DNA of 64,000 nucleotides from Streptomyces alfalfae. Its GTDB lineage: Bacteria; Actinomycetota; Actinomycetes; Streptomycetales; Streptomycetaceae. Under the pieces are notes generated by a model that saw only the letters and a program-made list of their open reading frames with translations, did no database searches and had not been told where the DNA came from. Numbering within the stretch: the first letter of the stretch is position 1; the number at the start of each line of letters is the position of its first letter. The position numbers and the translations under genes were made by a program. The stretch lies in the NCBI RefSeq assembly GCF_004127445.1, contig NZ_QEXM01000045.1:248001-312000 (forward strand), written 5' to 3'. This document shows positions 26,747 through 35,989 of the stretch, piece after piece.

Positions 26747-27448
26747 TCAGAACTCAAAGCCGAGCTGACCCTCGATTTCCGGAACATTTCCGTCCGCCCA
26801 GCTGCGGGCCTTCTTGAGGTGCCGCCACTGGGGCAGCGCATCAAGATACGCCCACGTAAGCCGGTGGTACGGGGTGGGCCCCCGCTCCGCCAGCGCGGCC
26901 CTGTGCACCGGCGACGGATAGCCGGCATTGGCCGCGAAACCGAAGTCTGCATGGTCGATGCCCAGTTCGGCCATCATTTTGTCGCGCCGGACCTTGGCGA
27001 TCACCGAAGCCGCGGCGACGGCCACACAGGACTGGTCCCCCTTGATCACCGTACGGACCCGCCAAGGAGTTCCGAGGTAGTCGTGCTTGCCGTCGAGGAT
27101 GACCGCGTCCGGACGGACCGGCAGCCCCTCCAGAGCGCGCACCGCGGCGAGCCGAAGCGCCGCCGTCATCCCCATCTCGTCGATCTCCTCGTGCGAGGCG
27201 TGCCCCAGGGCGTGCGAGGTGACCCAGCCCTCCAGCTCCTCGGCGAGCGCGGTGCGCCGCTTGGGGCTGATCAGCTTGGAGTCGGTGAGGCCCTCGGGCG
27301 GCCTGCGCAGTCCCGTGATCGCCGCGCAGACGGTGACCGGTCCTGCCCACGCGCCGCGCCCGACTTCGTCGACACCGGCGACGATCTTCGCTCCGGTGGT
27401 GGCGCGCAGGGAGCGCTCGACGGTGTGGGTGGGTGCTTCGTACGGCAT
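26747..27448 (-). CDS. rnhB: Ribonuclease HII
   Basis: 233 residues. The family motif AGVDEVGRGAWAGPV near residue 24 carries the first Asp-Glu metal ligands; LDGKHD and the following region give a further Asp, and the VAAASVIAKVRRDK helix is typical of RNase HII. It cleaves RNA in RNA-DNA hybrids and at single ribonucleotides in DNA. The start at ATG 27448 (MPYEAPTHTVERS) gives the usual length; an open extension upstream is Arg/Pro noise. Convergent in arrangement with nothing nearby; the TetR gene upstream is on the same strand. Confidence 0.93.
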   Translation of the reverse strand: MPYEAPTHTVERSLRATTGAKIVAGVDEVGRGAWAGPVTVCAAITGLRRPPEGLTDSKLISPKRRTALAEELEGWVTSHALGHASHEEIDEMGMTAALRLAAVRALEGLPVRPDAVILDGKHDYLGTPWRVRTVIKGDQSCVAVAAASVIAKVRRDKMMAELGIDHADFGFAANAGYPSPVHRAALAERGPTPYHRLTWAYLDALPQWRHLKKARSWADGNVPEIEGQLGFEF

Positions 27449-27600
27449 GGCGCCAAACAGCGTACGCCGCCCCGGAGCCACCCGCGACACCCGGCTCCCC
27501 CCAGCCCCCACCGGGAGCCCGCCGCGAGGCCGCCCGGGGCCCCTCGGAGGCCGCCGGAACCCCGGTCGGCGGGAGCCGCGGGGGCCCGGCCTCCCGGGGC

Positions 27601-28215
27601 TCAGCGGCGCAGCAGCGGCACCATCACCTGGTCGATCAGGCCCTCGAACTCCTCGTCCGTCCATTCGCTGCCGCACACCTTGGAGCGGTACATGAGCATG
27701 GCGGGAATGACGTCGCAGACATAGTCGTCCGTGCCGCCGGAACGCACCTCTCCGCGCTCGATGCCCCGCCGTATGACTTCCTTGATCAATCGCACGCTCG
27801 GATTCACGACGCCTTCGGAGATCACGTCATGGAAGCGCTCGGCCGTCACCGTGTCGCATTCGTGAAGCACCGCACGCAGCGCGAATCCGGGGCGTGAGTA
27901 CATCGCGTCCCGTATCCGTTTGCACAGCTCCAGAAGGTCCTCTCGGACGCTGCCGAGCCCGGGGACCTCGTCCAGCCGGGGCAGCCCCACGCGCAGGGCG
28001 TGCACGACCAGGTCCTCCTTGGACGGCCAGCGGCGGTAGACCGCCGCCTTGCCGGTCTGCGCGGCCGTGGCCACGCCCTCCATCGTCAGGCCGCTCCAGC
28101 CGACCGTGCTGAGCTGCTCCAGGGCGGCCTCCAGGATCGCCTGCTCCAGGACAGGCCCCCGGCGCCGTGGGGAAGCCGCCCGAGCGGGGGCGGCGGTCCA
28201 GCGCGAAGTAGCCAT
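27601..28215 (-). CDS. TetR-family transcriptional repressor of the adjacent efflux pump
   Basis: 204 residues. The N-terminal helix-turn-helix (~25-68) reads LEQAILEAALEQLSTVGWSG...MEGVATAAQTGKAAVYRRWPSKEDLV, a standard TetR pattern. The C-terminal ligand-binding half resembles the TetR_C_11 type. It is divergent from an MFS pump, and the intergenic region has two 20-bp palindromes that share AGTGAACG arms, the expected operators. It most likely represses both genes until a drug-like ligand binds. Ligand unknown. Confidence 0.92.
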   Translation of the reverse strand: MATSRWTAAPARAASPRRRGPVLEQAILEAALEQLSTVGWSGLTMEGVATAAQTGKAAVYRRWPSKEDLVVHALRVGLPRLDEVPGLGSVREDLLELCKRIRDAMYSRPGFALRAVLHECDTVTAERFHDVISEGVVNPSVRLIKEVIRRGIERGEVRSGGTDDYVCDVIPAMLMYRSKVCGSEWTDEEFEGLIDQVMVPLLRR

Positions 28216-28278
28216 GGGTCTTCTTTCCCTCGGACGTCCATCGGACGAAAAAGCTTGCGGGGCGACGTGATCGGACCC

Positions 28279-28298
28279 AGTGAACGCTTGCGTTCACT
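28279..28298. promoter_or_regulatory. TetR operator 1
   Basis: AGTGAACGCTTGCGTTCACT: perfect 9-bp arms around a 2-bp centre. It lies about 63 bp upstream of the TetR start and overlaps any longer start of the MFS gene, which argues for the later GTG start there. Confidence 0.85.
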
Positions 28299-28327
28299 GT
28301 AAGGGAGTCACTACCTTCGTTCGGGAC

Positions 28328-28347
28328 AGTGAACGGGACCGTTCACT
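28328..28347. promoter_or_regulatory. TetR operator 2
   Basis: AGTGAACGGGACCGTTCACT: perfect 9-bp arms around a 2-bp centre, 49 bp centre-to-centre from operator 1 and 23 bp before the MFS start. It shares the AGTGAACG/CGTTCACT core with operator 1. Confidence 0.87.
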
Positions 28348-28369
28348 AAAGCACTTGCGGGGGATCTTG

Positions 28370-29926
28370 GTGACTACCTCTCAACTGACGCAGGAACACA
28401 AGCCGGACAAGGCCCGCCGGGAGGGCCACCCCGGCATCGCCCTCACCGTCATCGCGGCCTGCCAACTCATGGTGGTCCTGGACGCGACGATTGTGAACAT
28501 CGCGTTGCCCCACATCCAGGGGGCACTCAACTTCTCGACGACCGACCTGACATGGGTCGTCAGCGCCTACACCCTCACCTTCGGCGGCCTCCTCCTGCTC
28601 GGCGGCCGCGCCGGGGACATCCTGGGACGTCGCCGCGTCTTCATGGCCGGCATCCTCCTGTTCACCGCCGCCTCGCTGCTCGGCGGCTTCGCGCAGGAGC
28701 CCTGGCAACTGCTCGCCGCGCGGGCCCTGCAGGGCGTCGGCGGCGCGATAGCCTCGCCCACCTCGCTGGCCCTCATCACGACGACCTTCCCCGAAGGACC
28801 GGAGCGGAACCGCGCGTTCGGCGTCTTCGCCGCCGTCTCCGCGGGTGGCGGCGCGATCGGGCTCCTCGCGGGCGGCATGCTCACCGAGTGGCTCGACTGG
28901 CGCTGGGTCCTGTTCGTGAACGTGCCCATCGGCCTCCTGATCACCGTCCTCACCCCGCTCTACATCAACGAGTCCGAGCGTCACCCCGGCCGCTTCGACC
29001 TGCCGGGCGCGCTCACCTCGACGGCCGGCATGGCCTCGCTGGTCTACGGCTTCATCCGGTCCGCGGAGGAGGGCTGGCGCGACGGGCTCACCGTGGCGTC
29101 GTTCGTGGCCGCGGTGGTCCTCCTGTCGGCCTTCGCGTTCATCGAGAGCCGCGCCAAGGAGCCGATCACCCCGCTCCGCATGTTCGCCGACCGCAACCGC
29201 TCCGGCACGTACGTGATCATGCTCAGCCTCGCGGCGGCGATGTTCGGGATGTTCTTCTTCATCGTGCTGTTCGTGCAGAACGTCCTGAACTACACACCGA
29301 TCGAGGCGGGCCTCGCCTTCCTGCCCGTCACGGCCGTGATCGCGCTCGGCGCGGGTCTGTCGCAGAAGTTCCTGCCGGTGCTCGGCCCGAAGCCGTTCAT
29401 GGTGACGGGTTCGGTCATCGTCGCCCTCGGACTCGGCTGGCAGACCCTGCTCAGTCCCGACAGTTCGTACGCGGGCGGAGTGCTCGGCCCGATGCTGCTC
29501 TTCGGGTTCGGCATGGGTCTGAACTTCGTGACCCTGACACTGACCGCGGTCTCCGGAGTCGCCCCCCACGAGGCCGGCGCGGCGTCCGGGCTGCTCAACG
29601 CCACGCAGCAGGTCGGCGGCTCCCTCGGCCTCTCCATCCTCACCACGGTGTTCGGCACGGCCAGCAGGAACGAGGCAGAGGACCAGGTGGCCGACTTCAT
29701 GGCCCACGCGTCCCCGGAGCAGAAGGCCGAGTTCGCCAAGACGCACGAGCTGCCCGCGCCCTGGGGTCACGACGTGCTCTCCGAGGGGATCTCGACGGCC
29801 TTCATACCCGCGGTCGCGATGGCCGTGCTCGCCCTGGTCACCGCGGTGCTCGTGATCCGCGTACGCAAGAGCGACCTGGACGCGCTCTCCGGCACCGCGA
29901 GCGCGGCGGGACCGGTGGGCGGCTGA
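28370..29926 (+). CDS. MFS drug efflux transporter, DHA2 (14-helix) family
   Basis: 518-residue integral membrane protein with about 14 hydrophobic segments. The first helix carries VVLDATIVNIALPHIQG, the DHA2 motif, followed by loop GGRAGDILGRRR (motif A). Proton-driven export of a drug or toxic metabolite is the family role; substrate not deducible. The start at GTG 28370 is chosen because GGGGGAT lies just upstream and the longer frame would cover both operators. Divergent from and probably repressed by the TetR neighbour. Confidence 0.93.
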   Translation: MTTSQLTQEHKPDKARREGHPGIALTVIAACQLMVVLDATIVNIALPHIQGALNFSTTDLTWVVSAYTLTFGGLLLLGGRAGDILGRRRVFMAGILLFTAASLLGGFAQEPWQLLAARALQGVGGAIASPTSLALITTTFPEGPERNRAFGVFAAVSAGGGAIGLLAGGMLTEWLDWRWVLFVNVPIGLLITVLTPLYINESERHPGRFDLPGALTSTAGMASLVYGFIRSAEEGWRDGLTVASFVAAVVLLSAFAFIESRAKEPITPLRMFADRNRSGTYVIMLSLAAAMFGMFFFIVLFVQNVLNYTPIEAGLAFLPVTAVIALGAGLSQKFLPVLGPKPFMVTGSVIVALGLGWQTLLSPDSSYAGGVLGPMLLFGFGMGLNFVTLTLTAVSGVAPHEAGAASGLLNATQQVGGSLGLSILTTVFGTASRNEAEDQVADFMAHASPEQKAEFAKTHELPAPWGHDVLSEGISTAFIPAVAMAVLALVTAVLVIRVRKSDLDALSGTASAAGPVGG

Positions 29927-30010
29927 CCGCACCGCGGAGCCCATCGCCGCCGCACCGGTTCCCGCGGACGCCGGGCCGCCACGCCACCAGGCGGCCCGGC
30001 GCCATCCGCG

Positions 30011-32419
30011 TCACGGGACCGAGCCGTACGGGGTGGACGGCGGGTCGGTCCGCGTCCGCCCGCAGGCGAGGGGGTCCGCCGAGGGCGGCCGGTCCTCGAT
30101 GACCCGCCGGGCCCTGGCCTCCCCCAGGCTCATGGCGTACCAGGGCGGGCGCTCGGCCCCGAGGCCGTCGGCGATGTCCGCGAGGGCGCAGGAGCGCTGC
30201 GGCTCGGGCAGCTCGTCGAGGGCGGGCACCGCGTCCGCCGAGAGCTGCCGCGCGTAGTCGAGGTCGAACTTGCCGGTCTTCTCGTGCCGCTGCACGTTGC
30301 GCTCCGCGATCAGCGCGTCCGGCGAGAGCAGCCCGAAGGCGAGGACACCGGCGGCGGCGCTCGCGGCCACGGCGCGCGGCAGCCACCGGGCGCCCCAGAC
30401 CCCCGCCGCCATGATGAACAGGATGATCACGCCGAGCCACAGCTCCACGGCGACGACCGACAGCCGCAGCCTGGTCAGCCCGTATTCCTCCACGTACATG
30501 TCCATCCTGCGCACCGCGGACGCCACCACGACGAGCGTCAGCGCGCAGAGCACGCCGAGCACCGAGCGCACCAGCGTGCGGTCCCTGGCTCCGCCGCGCG
30601 GGGCCCAGCGCAGCGCGAACACGATGACGACCAGGGTGAGGACCGTGGCGAGCAGGAGCTGCCAGAAGCCCTGCCGCGCGTAGGCGGAGTGCGAGAGTCC
30701 GGTCTGGTCGAGGACGGCGTCGTGGCCGCCGAAGAGGACCGCGAGCTGGACGGCGTTGAACGCCGTGAACAGGACGTCGAGCACGATGAGCGGCAACGCC
30801 CACTCCACGCGGCTCCTGGGCCGCCCGGGGCGCACCACGAGGCGGTCCCAGCGGACCGGGGATGCCGCCGTGTGCGCGGCGGCGAGCGCGCCGGTCATCC
30901 CGAAGATCAGCAGCAGGACGCGCCACGGGCCCTCCGCCACGGAGGCGTCCGGCATCAGGTCGCCCAGCAGACCGGCGAAGGCGGCGTCCGCGCCGGCGAA
31001 CAGCGCGCCGAAGACCAGGAGCAGCACGGCGGTCACCGCGAGCGCCCGCAGCGTGGGACCGGCGCCGCGCGCGCTGCTGAACTGCCGGCGCGCCCCGCGC
31101 CAGCCCCAGCCGAGGCCCTTCACGACGCCGTCGAACAGCCCCAGGGGGCTCAGCAGGACGCCGAGCCAGGTCCGCGGGCCGTGCAGCGCGAACGAGCCGA
31201 GCGCGATCGCGGAGACCACCGCGAGGAACGACGGCCATCCCGCGTCCCGCAGGGCGGGCACGATCAGCAGGGCGAGCCCGCCGGCCGCCCAGGTCAGCGA
31301 CCACGCGCGTGGCCTGCGCCCGGTCGGCCGAGCGGCGTAGTAGGCGGCCAGCGCGGCCGGGACGGCGACGATCAACAGATTGAGCGCGAGGCCGTCCCCC
31401 AGGAGCAGCATGCTCAGCACGCCGGTGGCGAGCACGGCGTAGAGCGTGGCCGCGCTCACGGGACGGGGCGGCTCGGACCGCAGATCGGCGAGGAGGGGGA
31501 CGCCGGCACCCGCGCGACCCGCCGAAGCGGCCGATCGCCGGGCGGCGCTGCCTTGTGCTCTGGAGGGGGCGTGGAGACGGGGCGATGCCTGGGGCCTGGC
31601 CTGGGGTCCGGCCTCGGTCGGGGCCTTTGGCGGCTGGTGCCGGGGGCCGGCCTGGGGGGGCTGCCCCTGGGGCCCGGCTTGGGGAGACTGCCCCGGGGGC
31701 CCGGCTTGGGGAGACTGCCCCGGGGGCCCGGCTTGGGGAGACTGCCCCGGGGGCCCGGCTTGGGGAGACTGCCCCGGGGGCCCGGCTTGGGGTGGCCGTT
31801 CCTGGGGCCCCGCCTCGGGAGGCTGTCCCTGGGGCCCGGCCTGGGGAGGCTGTTCCTGGGGCCCGGCCTGGGGAGGCTGTTCCTGGGGCCCGGCCTGGGG
31901 AGGCTGTTCCTGGGGCCCGGCTGGGAGAGGCTGTTCCTGGGGCCCGGCTTGGAGAGGCTGTCCCGGGGGCGCGGCTAGGGGTGGCCGTTCCTGGGGCTTC
32001 GTGTCGCGCGGCTCGGCGGTCATGGGGGCGCCGCCTGCGGGCGCGTCACCAGCGGCAGGCGCATCACCACCAGCTGGCGCGTCACCAGTGGCAGGCACAT
32101 CACCACCAGCTGGCGCGTCATCCCCGGCTGGCACGTCACCCCCGGGCACCGAATCACCCCCGGGGGCCGAGTCAGCCCCGGACGCCGCATCGCCCGCAGC
32201 GGCCGGATCACCCCCGGCCGGCCCACTGCCGCCCGACGCCTCGTGGCCGCCCGGCAGGGCAGCACCACCCGGCGCTGCCCCGCCCCCCTGCGGCCCGTCG
32301 CCTCGGGGCGGCATCTCACCACCCGGCGGTCTGCCGCTCCCCGGCGGTCTCTCACCCCCCGGCGGCCCGCCGTCCGCGGCCGGCGTTCCGGCGTCTGCTG
32401 GTGGCGTGTTGTCGGACAC
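30011..32419 (-). CDS. Large membrane protein with Pro/Gln-repeat N-terminal tail (DUF4153/DUF4173-like)
   Basis: 802 residues from GTG 32419, which follows GAGGGGG. Residues 1 to ~310 are low complexity: Gly/Pro/Asp-rich, then nine-residue repeats of the AGPQEQPPQ and AGPPGQSPQ type. From ~325 to ~700 there are a dozen or so hydrophobic segments, then a ~100-residue hydrophilic C-terminus with DLDYARQLSADAVPALDEL. The membrane part resembles DUF4153/DUF4173 proteins of unknown function. The repeat tail should be on the cytosolic side and may be a tether or spacer. The gene stands alone between the MFS gene and the ARH gene. Confidence 0.8.
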   Translation of the reverse strand: MSDNTPPADAGTPAADGGPPGGERPPGSGRPPGGEMPPRGDGPQGGGAAPGGAALPGGHEASGGSGPAGGDPAAAGDAASGADSAPGGDSVPGGDVPAGDDAPAGGDVPATGDAPAGGDAPAAGDAPAGGAPMTAEPRDTKPQERPPLAAPPGQPLQAGPQEQPLPAGPQEQPPQAGPQEQPPQAGPQEQPPQAGPQGQPPEAGPQERPPQAGPPGQSPQAGPPGQSPQAGPPGQSPQAGPPGQSPQAGPQGQPPQAGPRHQPPKAPTEAGPQARPQASPRLHAPSRAQGSAARRSAASAGRAGAGVPLLADLRSEPPRPVSAATLYAVLATGVLSMLLLGDGLALNLLIVAVPAALAAYYAARPTGRRPRAWSLTWAAGGLALLIVPALRDAGWPSFLAVVSAIALGSFALHGPRTWLGVLLSPLGLFDGVVKGLGWGWRGARRQFSSARGAGPTLRALAVTAVLLLVFGALFAGADAAFAGLLGDLMPDASVAEGPWRVLLLIFGMTGALAAAHTAASPVRWDRLVVRPGRPRSRVEWALPLIVLDVLFTAFNAVQLAVLFGGHDAVLDQTGLSHSAYARQGFWQLLLATVLTLVVIVFALRWAPRGGARDRTLVRSVLGVLCALTLVVVASAVRRMDMYVEEYGLTRLRLSVVAVELWLGVIILFIMAAGVWGARWLPRAVAASAAAGVLAFGLLSPDALIAERNVQRHEKTGKFDLDYARQLSADAVPALDELPEPQRSCALADIADGLGAERPPWYAMSLGEARARRVIEDRPPSADPLACGRTRTDPPSTPYGSVP
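31648..31980 (-). repeat. 27-bp tandem repeat array inside a coding region
   Basis: Four exact 27-bp units run 31681-31788, followed by about three near-identical units of a variant around 31844-31920, and diverged units on both sides. They code the nine-residue Pro/Gln repeats of the membrane protein. The period is a multiple of three, so unit gain or loss would keep the frame. Confidence 0.9.
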
Positions 32420-32668
32420 GGGACCCCCTCCCGACCGGTGCGCCCGGCGCAGCGCGCGGCGGCGCCGGAGAGCCGCGGGGCTGCCGGGGACCGGCATCTC
32501 GTTCAGTGCGCGCCGGCAAGATCAACGGGCGGCGCGCACCACAGTAGCCGCGCGCCCGCCGCACGCCCCCTGTCCGCCCCCACCTGTGTCACGACCGTGA
32601 CGGCCACCCTGCGACGGCAGCCACACCACGACGACAGCCGGACCAGCGGCTGGACGCATCGGGGAGCG

Positions 32669-33586
32669 CTACGAACGGCCCCGCGCGGTCACGGGGACCC
32701 AGCCGGGCAGTTCCTCCGTGCGCTCCACCCACTCCCGCGGCGGCGCCCCGTCCTCGCCGGAAGCGACTACTCCGCCCACGATGGCGCAGGTCGTGTCCAT
32801 GTCGCCGCCCACCTGGGCGGTGTCCCAGATCGCACGCTCGTACGCCCCGAGACCACGGGCCGCCGACCAGAGCGCGAACGGCACCGTGTCATGAGCCGTC
32901 GTACGGCGCCCACATCCCAGTACCGCCGCGACCGTGCCCGCGTCGCCGTAGTCGAGCATGTCCCGCGCCCTGCGCAGCCCCGCTCCCACGGCGCTGCGCG
33001 GCACCAGGGCGATGACTCCGTCGAGGAGGTCCTTCGGCGTGGGCGGCCCGGCGGGAGCGGCGACGAGCGCCGCCGCCGCGGCCACCGCCATGGCTCCGAC
33101 CACGGCCTCCCGGTGCTGGTGCGTGGGGTAGGCGGAGATCTCCGCCTGGTGCGTCGCCTGCTCGGGGTCGTCCGCGTACCAGGCGCCGAGGGGCGCGATC
33201 CGCATCGCGGCGCCGTTGCCCCAGGAGCCCTGCCCCTTGAAGAGCGCCGAGGCCAGCTCCCGCCAGTCCCCGCCCTCGCGGACCAGCCGCAGCAGACGGT
33301 TGACGGCCGGGCCGTAGCCGCGGTCGAAGTCGTGGTGCTCGGCGAACGACAGGGCGAGGGCGTCCTGGTCGATCCGCCGGTGCTCGATCAGGACGGCCAG
33401 GACGGAGCAGGCCATCTCGGTGTCGTCGGTCCACTGCCAGGGAGCGTCCGGCAGCTGTCGCTTCTTGAGCAGCGGGTAGTGCGCGGGCACGAAGAACTGA
33501 GAACCCAGCGCGTCCCCCACCGCCAGTCCGCGCAGGCTGGCGAGAGCACGCTCCGTGCGCCGTTCGAAGGAGGAGTCAGCGGTCAT
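32669..33586 (-). CDS. ADP-ribosylglycohydrolase family protein
   Basis: 305 residues. The metal-binding motifs of the ARH/DraG family are present: GLAVGDALGSQF at ~20-30, WTDDTEMAC at ~51-59, and GGDMDTTCAIVGG near residue 263. Members remove ADP-ribose from proteins or small molecules using two Mg ions. The target is unknown. It is a single gene on the minus strand; the 249-bp gap to the membrane-protein start (32420-32668) shows no clear signal. Confidence 0.9.
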   Translation of the reverse strand: MTADSSFERRTERALASLRGLAVGDALGSQFFVPAHYPLLKKRQLPDAPWQWTDDTEMACSVLAVLIEHRRIDQDALALSFAEHHDFDRGYGPAVNRLLRLVREGGDWRELASALFKGQGSWGNGAAMRIAPLGAWYADDPEQATHQAEISAYPTHQHREAVVGAMAVAAAAALVAAPAGPPTPKDLLDGVIALVPRSAVGAGLRRARDMLDYGDAGTVAAVLGCGRRTTAHDTVPFALWSAARGLGAYERAIWDTAQVGGDMDTTCAIVGGVVASGEDGAPPREWVERTEELPGWVPVTARGRS

Positions 33587-33645
33587 CGCTCAGCCACTCT
33601 AATTCGTCGTCAACGGATCCAGCACCATCCGAACGCTCCACCGGG

Positions 33646-34305
33646 TCATCCGGTGACGCCGTACGGCTCCGGCTCACGCCAGCGTTCGAACGGCCGGTCG
33701 AGCGCGTACTTGCCGTCCTCACCGAGCACCAGCATCCTCATCTCGCCGTTCCCGGGGTTCGACAGCGACTCGAACTCCGCCACCGACCAGTGGAACCAGC
33801 GCATGCAGAACAGCCGCATGGTGAGCCCGTGCGTGACGAGGAGAACGTTCGGCGGATGGTCGGGGGCCTCGAAGCTCCGGTAGAGGCTCTCCAGGAACGC
33901 CCCCACCCTGTCGTACACGTCCGCGCCCGACTCACCCTGCGCGAAACGGTAGAAGAAGTGCCCGTACGCGTCCCGGTAGGCCTTCTGCAGGCGCACGTCG
34001 TCCCGGTCCTGCCAGTTGCCCCAGTCCTGCTCCCGCAGCCGCGGCTCCTCCCGCACGCGTACGAGTTCGGGGTCGAGCCGGAACGCCTGGAGCGTCTCGT
34101 GCGTGCGCCGGTACGGCGAGACGTACACGCTCACCCGCTCCCGGCCGATCACGTCATGGAGGCGTTTTCCGGTGTCCGCCGCCTGGGACCACCCCGCCTC
34201 CGTGAGGGCCAGGGCGTGATCGGGTTCGCGCTCGTACACGGTGTCGTCGGCGTTCCCCGCCGACTCGCCGTGCCGGACCAGGATGATGCGCCGCGGGCGT
34301 GCCAT
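33646..34305 (-). CDS. Histidine phosphatase family (phosphoglycerate-mutase-like) protein
   Basis: 219 residues. ILVRHGESAGN at ~8-18 carries the phosphorylated His; the second catalytic His is in LLVTHGLTMR (~154-163). The Arg in VSPYRRTHETLQ is also typical. Cytoplasmic phosphatase of unknown substrate. The 59-bp gap to the ARH gene start, on the same strand, allows co-transcription. Confidence 0.9.
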   Translation of the reverse strand: MARPRRIILVRHGESAGNADDTVYEREPDHALALTEAGWSQAADTGKRLHDVIGRERVSVYVSPYRRTHETLQAFRLDPELVRVREEPRLREQDWGNWQDRDDVRLQKAYRDAYGHFFYRFAQGESGADVYDRVGAFLESLYRSFEAPDHPPNVLLVTHGLTMRLFCMRWFHWSVAEFESLSNPGNGEMRMLVLGEDGKYALDRPFERWREPEPYGVTG

Positions 34306-34415
34306 GCGGAAACCCTAGATCGGCCCGGTGCCCGGTGACTCGACCGGGTGCCCCTACGGACGCCATCCGGCGTATCCGGGCCTCTCGGACGCGGTGCCCA
34401 CGCGCGCGTGGCGGG

Positions 34416-35021
34416 TCATACCGTCCAGGACGGTTCGAGGTCGACGACGTCCCCCGCGAGCGCGGCGACGTCCGCCTCCGTCTGGGCCCGCAGCGAGAGC
34501 CGCTCCACCCGCTCGACGCGGTACTTCCCGCGCTCGGCGGCGGACTGCCACATGGAGAGCACCAGGAACTCATGGCCGGGAGCCTCGCCGAAGAGCCCGC
34601 GCAGCATGCCCGGCGAGCCGGCCATCGCCGGGTTCCAGATCTTCTGCTGCATCAGGGCGAAGTGCTCCACCCGCTCCTCATGGACGCGGCAGTGGGCCAC
34701 GCGCACCACGTCGGCGTCCGTGAAACGCGGTTCGAACCCGGTCTTCACGTCGAAACGGTGGTCGAACAGCTTGGCCCGCACACCCGTGTACGTGCCCCCC
34801 TGCGCGGCCGCGAGCCGGTCGTGGGAGCGGGCCATGAAGGAGTCGTAGAAGGCACGGCTCTCCCAGAAGGCGAAGACGTGCGCGACGCCCGGCCGCCCCC
34901 TGCTCCACCCCCCGCCCTGCCCCCGGAACCCCGGCTCCCCCAGAAGCCCCGCCCACTTCCGCTGCCCGCGCTCGAACCCTCGACGGTCGACCACAGTGCA
35001 GCGAATCCACTTGACCAGCAC
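34416..35021 (-). CDS. YdbC-like (DUF4937-type) protein
   Basis: 201 residues from MLVKWIRCTVVDRRGFERGQRKWAGLL, which recalls the YdbC/DUF4937 family. Later segments VAHVFAFWESRAFYDSFM and GHEFLVLSMWQSAAERGKYR look like two antibiotic-monooxygenase-like (dimeric alpha/beta barrel) repeats. No catalytic residues can be named; function unknown. It lies 33 bp downstream of the nat gene on the same strand. Confidence 0.75.
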   Translation of the reverse strand: MLVKWIRCTVVDRRGFERGQRKWAGLLGEPGFRGQGGGWSRGRPGVAHVFAFWESRAFYDSFMARSHDRLAAAQGGTYTGVRAKLFDHRFDVKTGFEPRFTDADVVRVAHCRVHEERVEHFALMQQKIWNPAMAGSPGMLRGLFGEAPGHEFLVLSMWQSAAERGKYRVERVERLSLRAQTEADVAALAGDVVDLEPSWTV

Positions 35022-35054
35022 CGCGCCATCGTACGGCGCGGAACGCGACCGGGG

Positions 35055-35876
35055 TCATGCTCCGGCGTAGTGCGTCCTGATCAGCCCGGCGATGTCGGCG
35101 GAGTCCAGTTCGACACCGAACTCCCGCACGAGAACGTCCGGCAATTCGCTCACGGGGACGGCTCGTTCGGACACGGAGCCGTCCGCGCGGGTCACCGTCA
35201 ACTGGTCCCCCACGAGCCTGCGGCGCGTCTCGGAGGCCGCCCGCTGCACCACAGGGCGGCGGATGAACGACGACTTCGGGTGGGTGGAGGTGTAGTGGTT
35301 CATCACCACGTAGTCGACGGGCAGACGCGGCTCCAAGGTGTACGCGTACAGGTCGGACCAGCCGTCGGGCCGCCATGTGCGCAGCACCAGTACGCCGTCC
35401 CGCTCGCCGTGGAGCCGAAAACGCCACTCCCCTTGGCGCGCCTCGGCGCCCTCGCGCAGGGGGAACGGTTCGAGCAGCCCGTCGCCCCCGAAACCCACGT
35501 CGCACTGCCAGGCCTCGCCGTCGACCCGCACGGCGAGCAGCATGTGCGTCACCGCGCGCGTGGACGACGCCCCGGCACGCACGCGTGCCCCGAGTCCGGT
35601 GACGTCGAAGCCGATGCGTTCGAGCGCCGCGGCGAAGAGGAGGTTCTGTTCGTAGCAGTAGCCGCCGCGCCTCCGGCGGACCATCTTGTCCTGCAGAGCC
35701 GCCAGGTCCAGGGGGACCGGCCGGCCGAGCATCATCTCCAGGTTCTCGAAGGGGATCGCCGCCACGTGCGCGCGATGCAGCGCCCGCAGGGTGTCGAGAT
35801 CCGGCTTCGTCCCTGCCGTGTGCCCGAGTCTCGCCAGGTAGGCGTCGATGTCGAGCTCTTCCCCGTGCCATGTCAT
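35055..35876 (-). CDS. nat: Arylamine N-acetyltransferase
   Basis: 273 residues. The catalytic Cys is in RGGYCYEQN (~residue 74), the His in AVTHMLLAV (~112) and the Asp in CDVGFGG (~127), completing the NAT triad. It transfers acetyl from acetyl-CoA to arylamines, hydrazines or related intermediates; in actinomycetes relatives also act as amide synthases in natural-product pathways. No biosynthetic partner is next to it here. Divergent from terD-like across 170 bp that include an inverted repeat. Confidence 0.93.
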   Translation of the reverse strand: MTWHGEELDIDAYLARLGHTAGTKPDLDTLRALHRAHVAAIPFENLEMMLGRPVPLDLAALQDKMVRRRRGGYCYEQNLLFAAALERIGFDVTGLGARVRAGASSTRAVTHMLLAVRVDGEAWQCDVGFGGDGLLEPFPLREGAEARQGEWRFRLHGERDGVLVLRTWRPDGWSDLYAYTLEPRLPVDYVVMNHYTSTHPKSSFIRRPVVQRAASETRRRLVGDQLTVTRADGSVSERAVPVSELPDVLVREFGVELDSADIAGLIRTHYAGA

Positions 35877-35971
35877 ACGTCCATGATCTCCGCCCGTGCG
35901 CGGAACTCCGAACTCCGTCCCTCGCGGCCGAGTTGCGCGCTTCTGACCAGCGACGCTACGACGTTGTCAGT

Positions 35972-35989
35972 CACACGCCGTAGCGTGTG
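35972..35989. promoter_or_regulatory. Perfect inverted repeat between nat and the TerD gene
   Basis: CACACGC-CGTA-GCGTGTG: 7-bp arms, 4-bp centre, in the 170-bp divergent region. It could be an operator for an unidentified regulator of one or both genes. No poly-T follows, so a terminator is unlikely. Confidence 0.5.

Noticed and set aside
28280..28369. Longer N-terminus of the MFS pump
   Set aside because: It would translate both operators; GTG 28370 has a proper ribosome-binding site and starts just before the first helix.
31648..31980. Possible CRISPR array (27-bp repeats)
   Set aside because: Units are directly adjacent without spacers, in frame in a membrane protein, and no cas genes are nearby.
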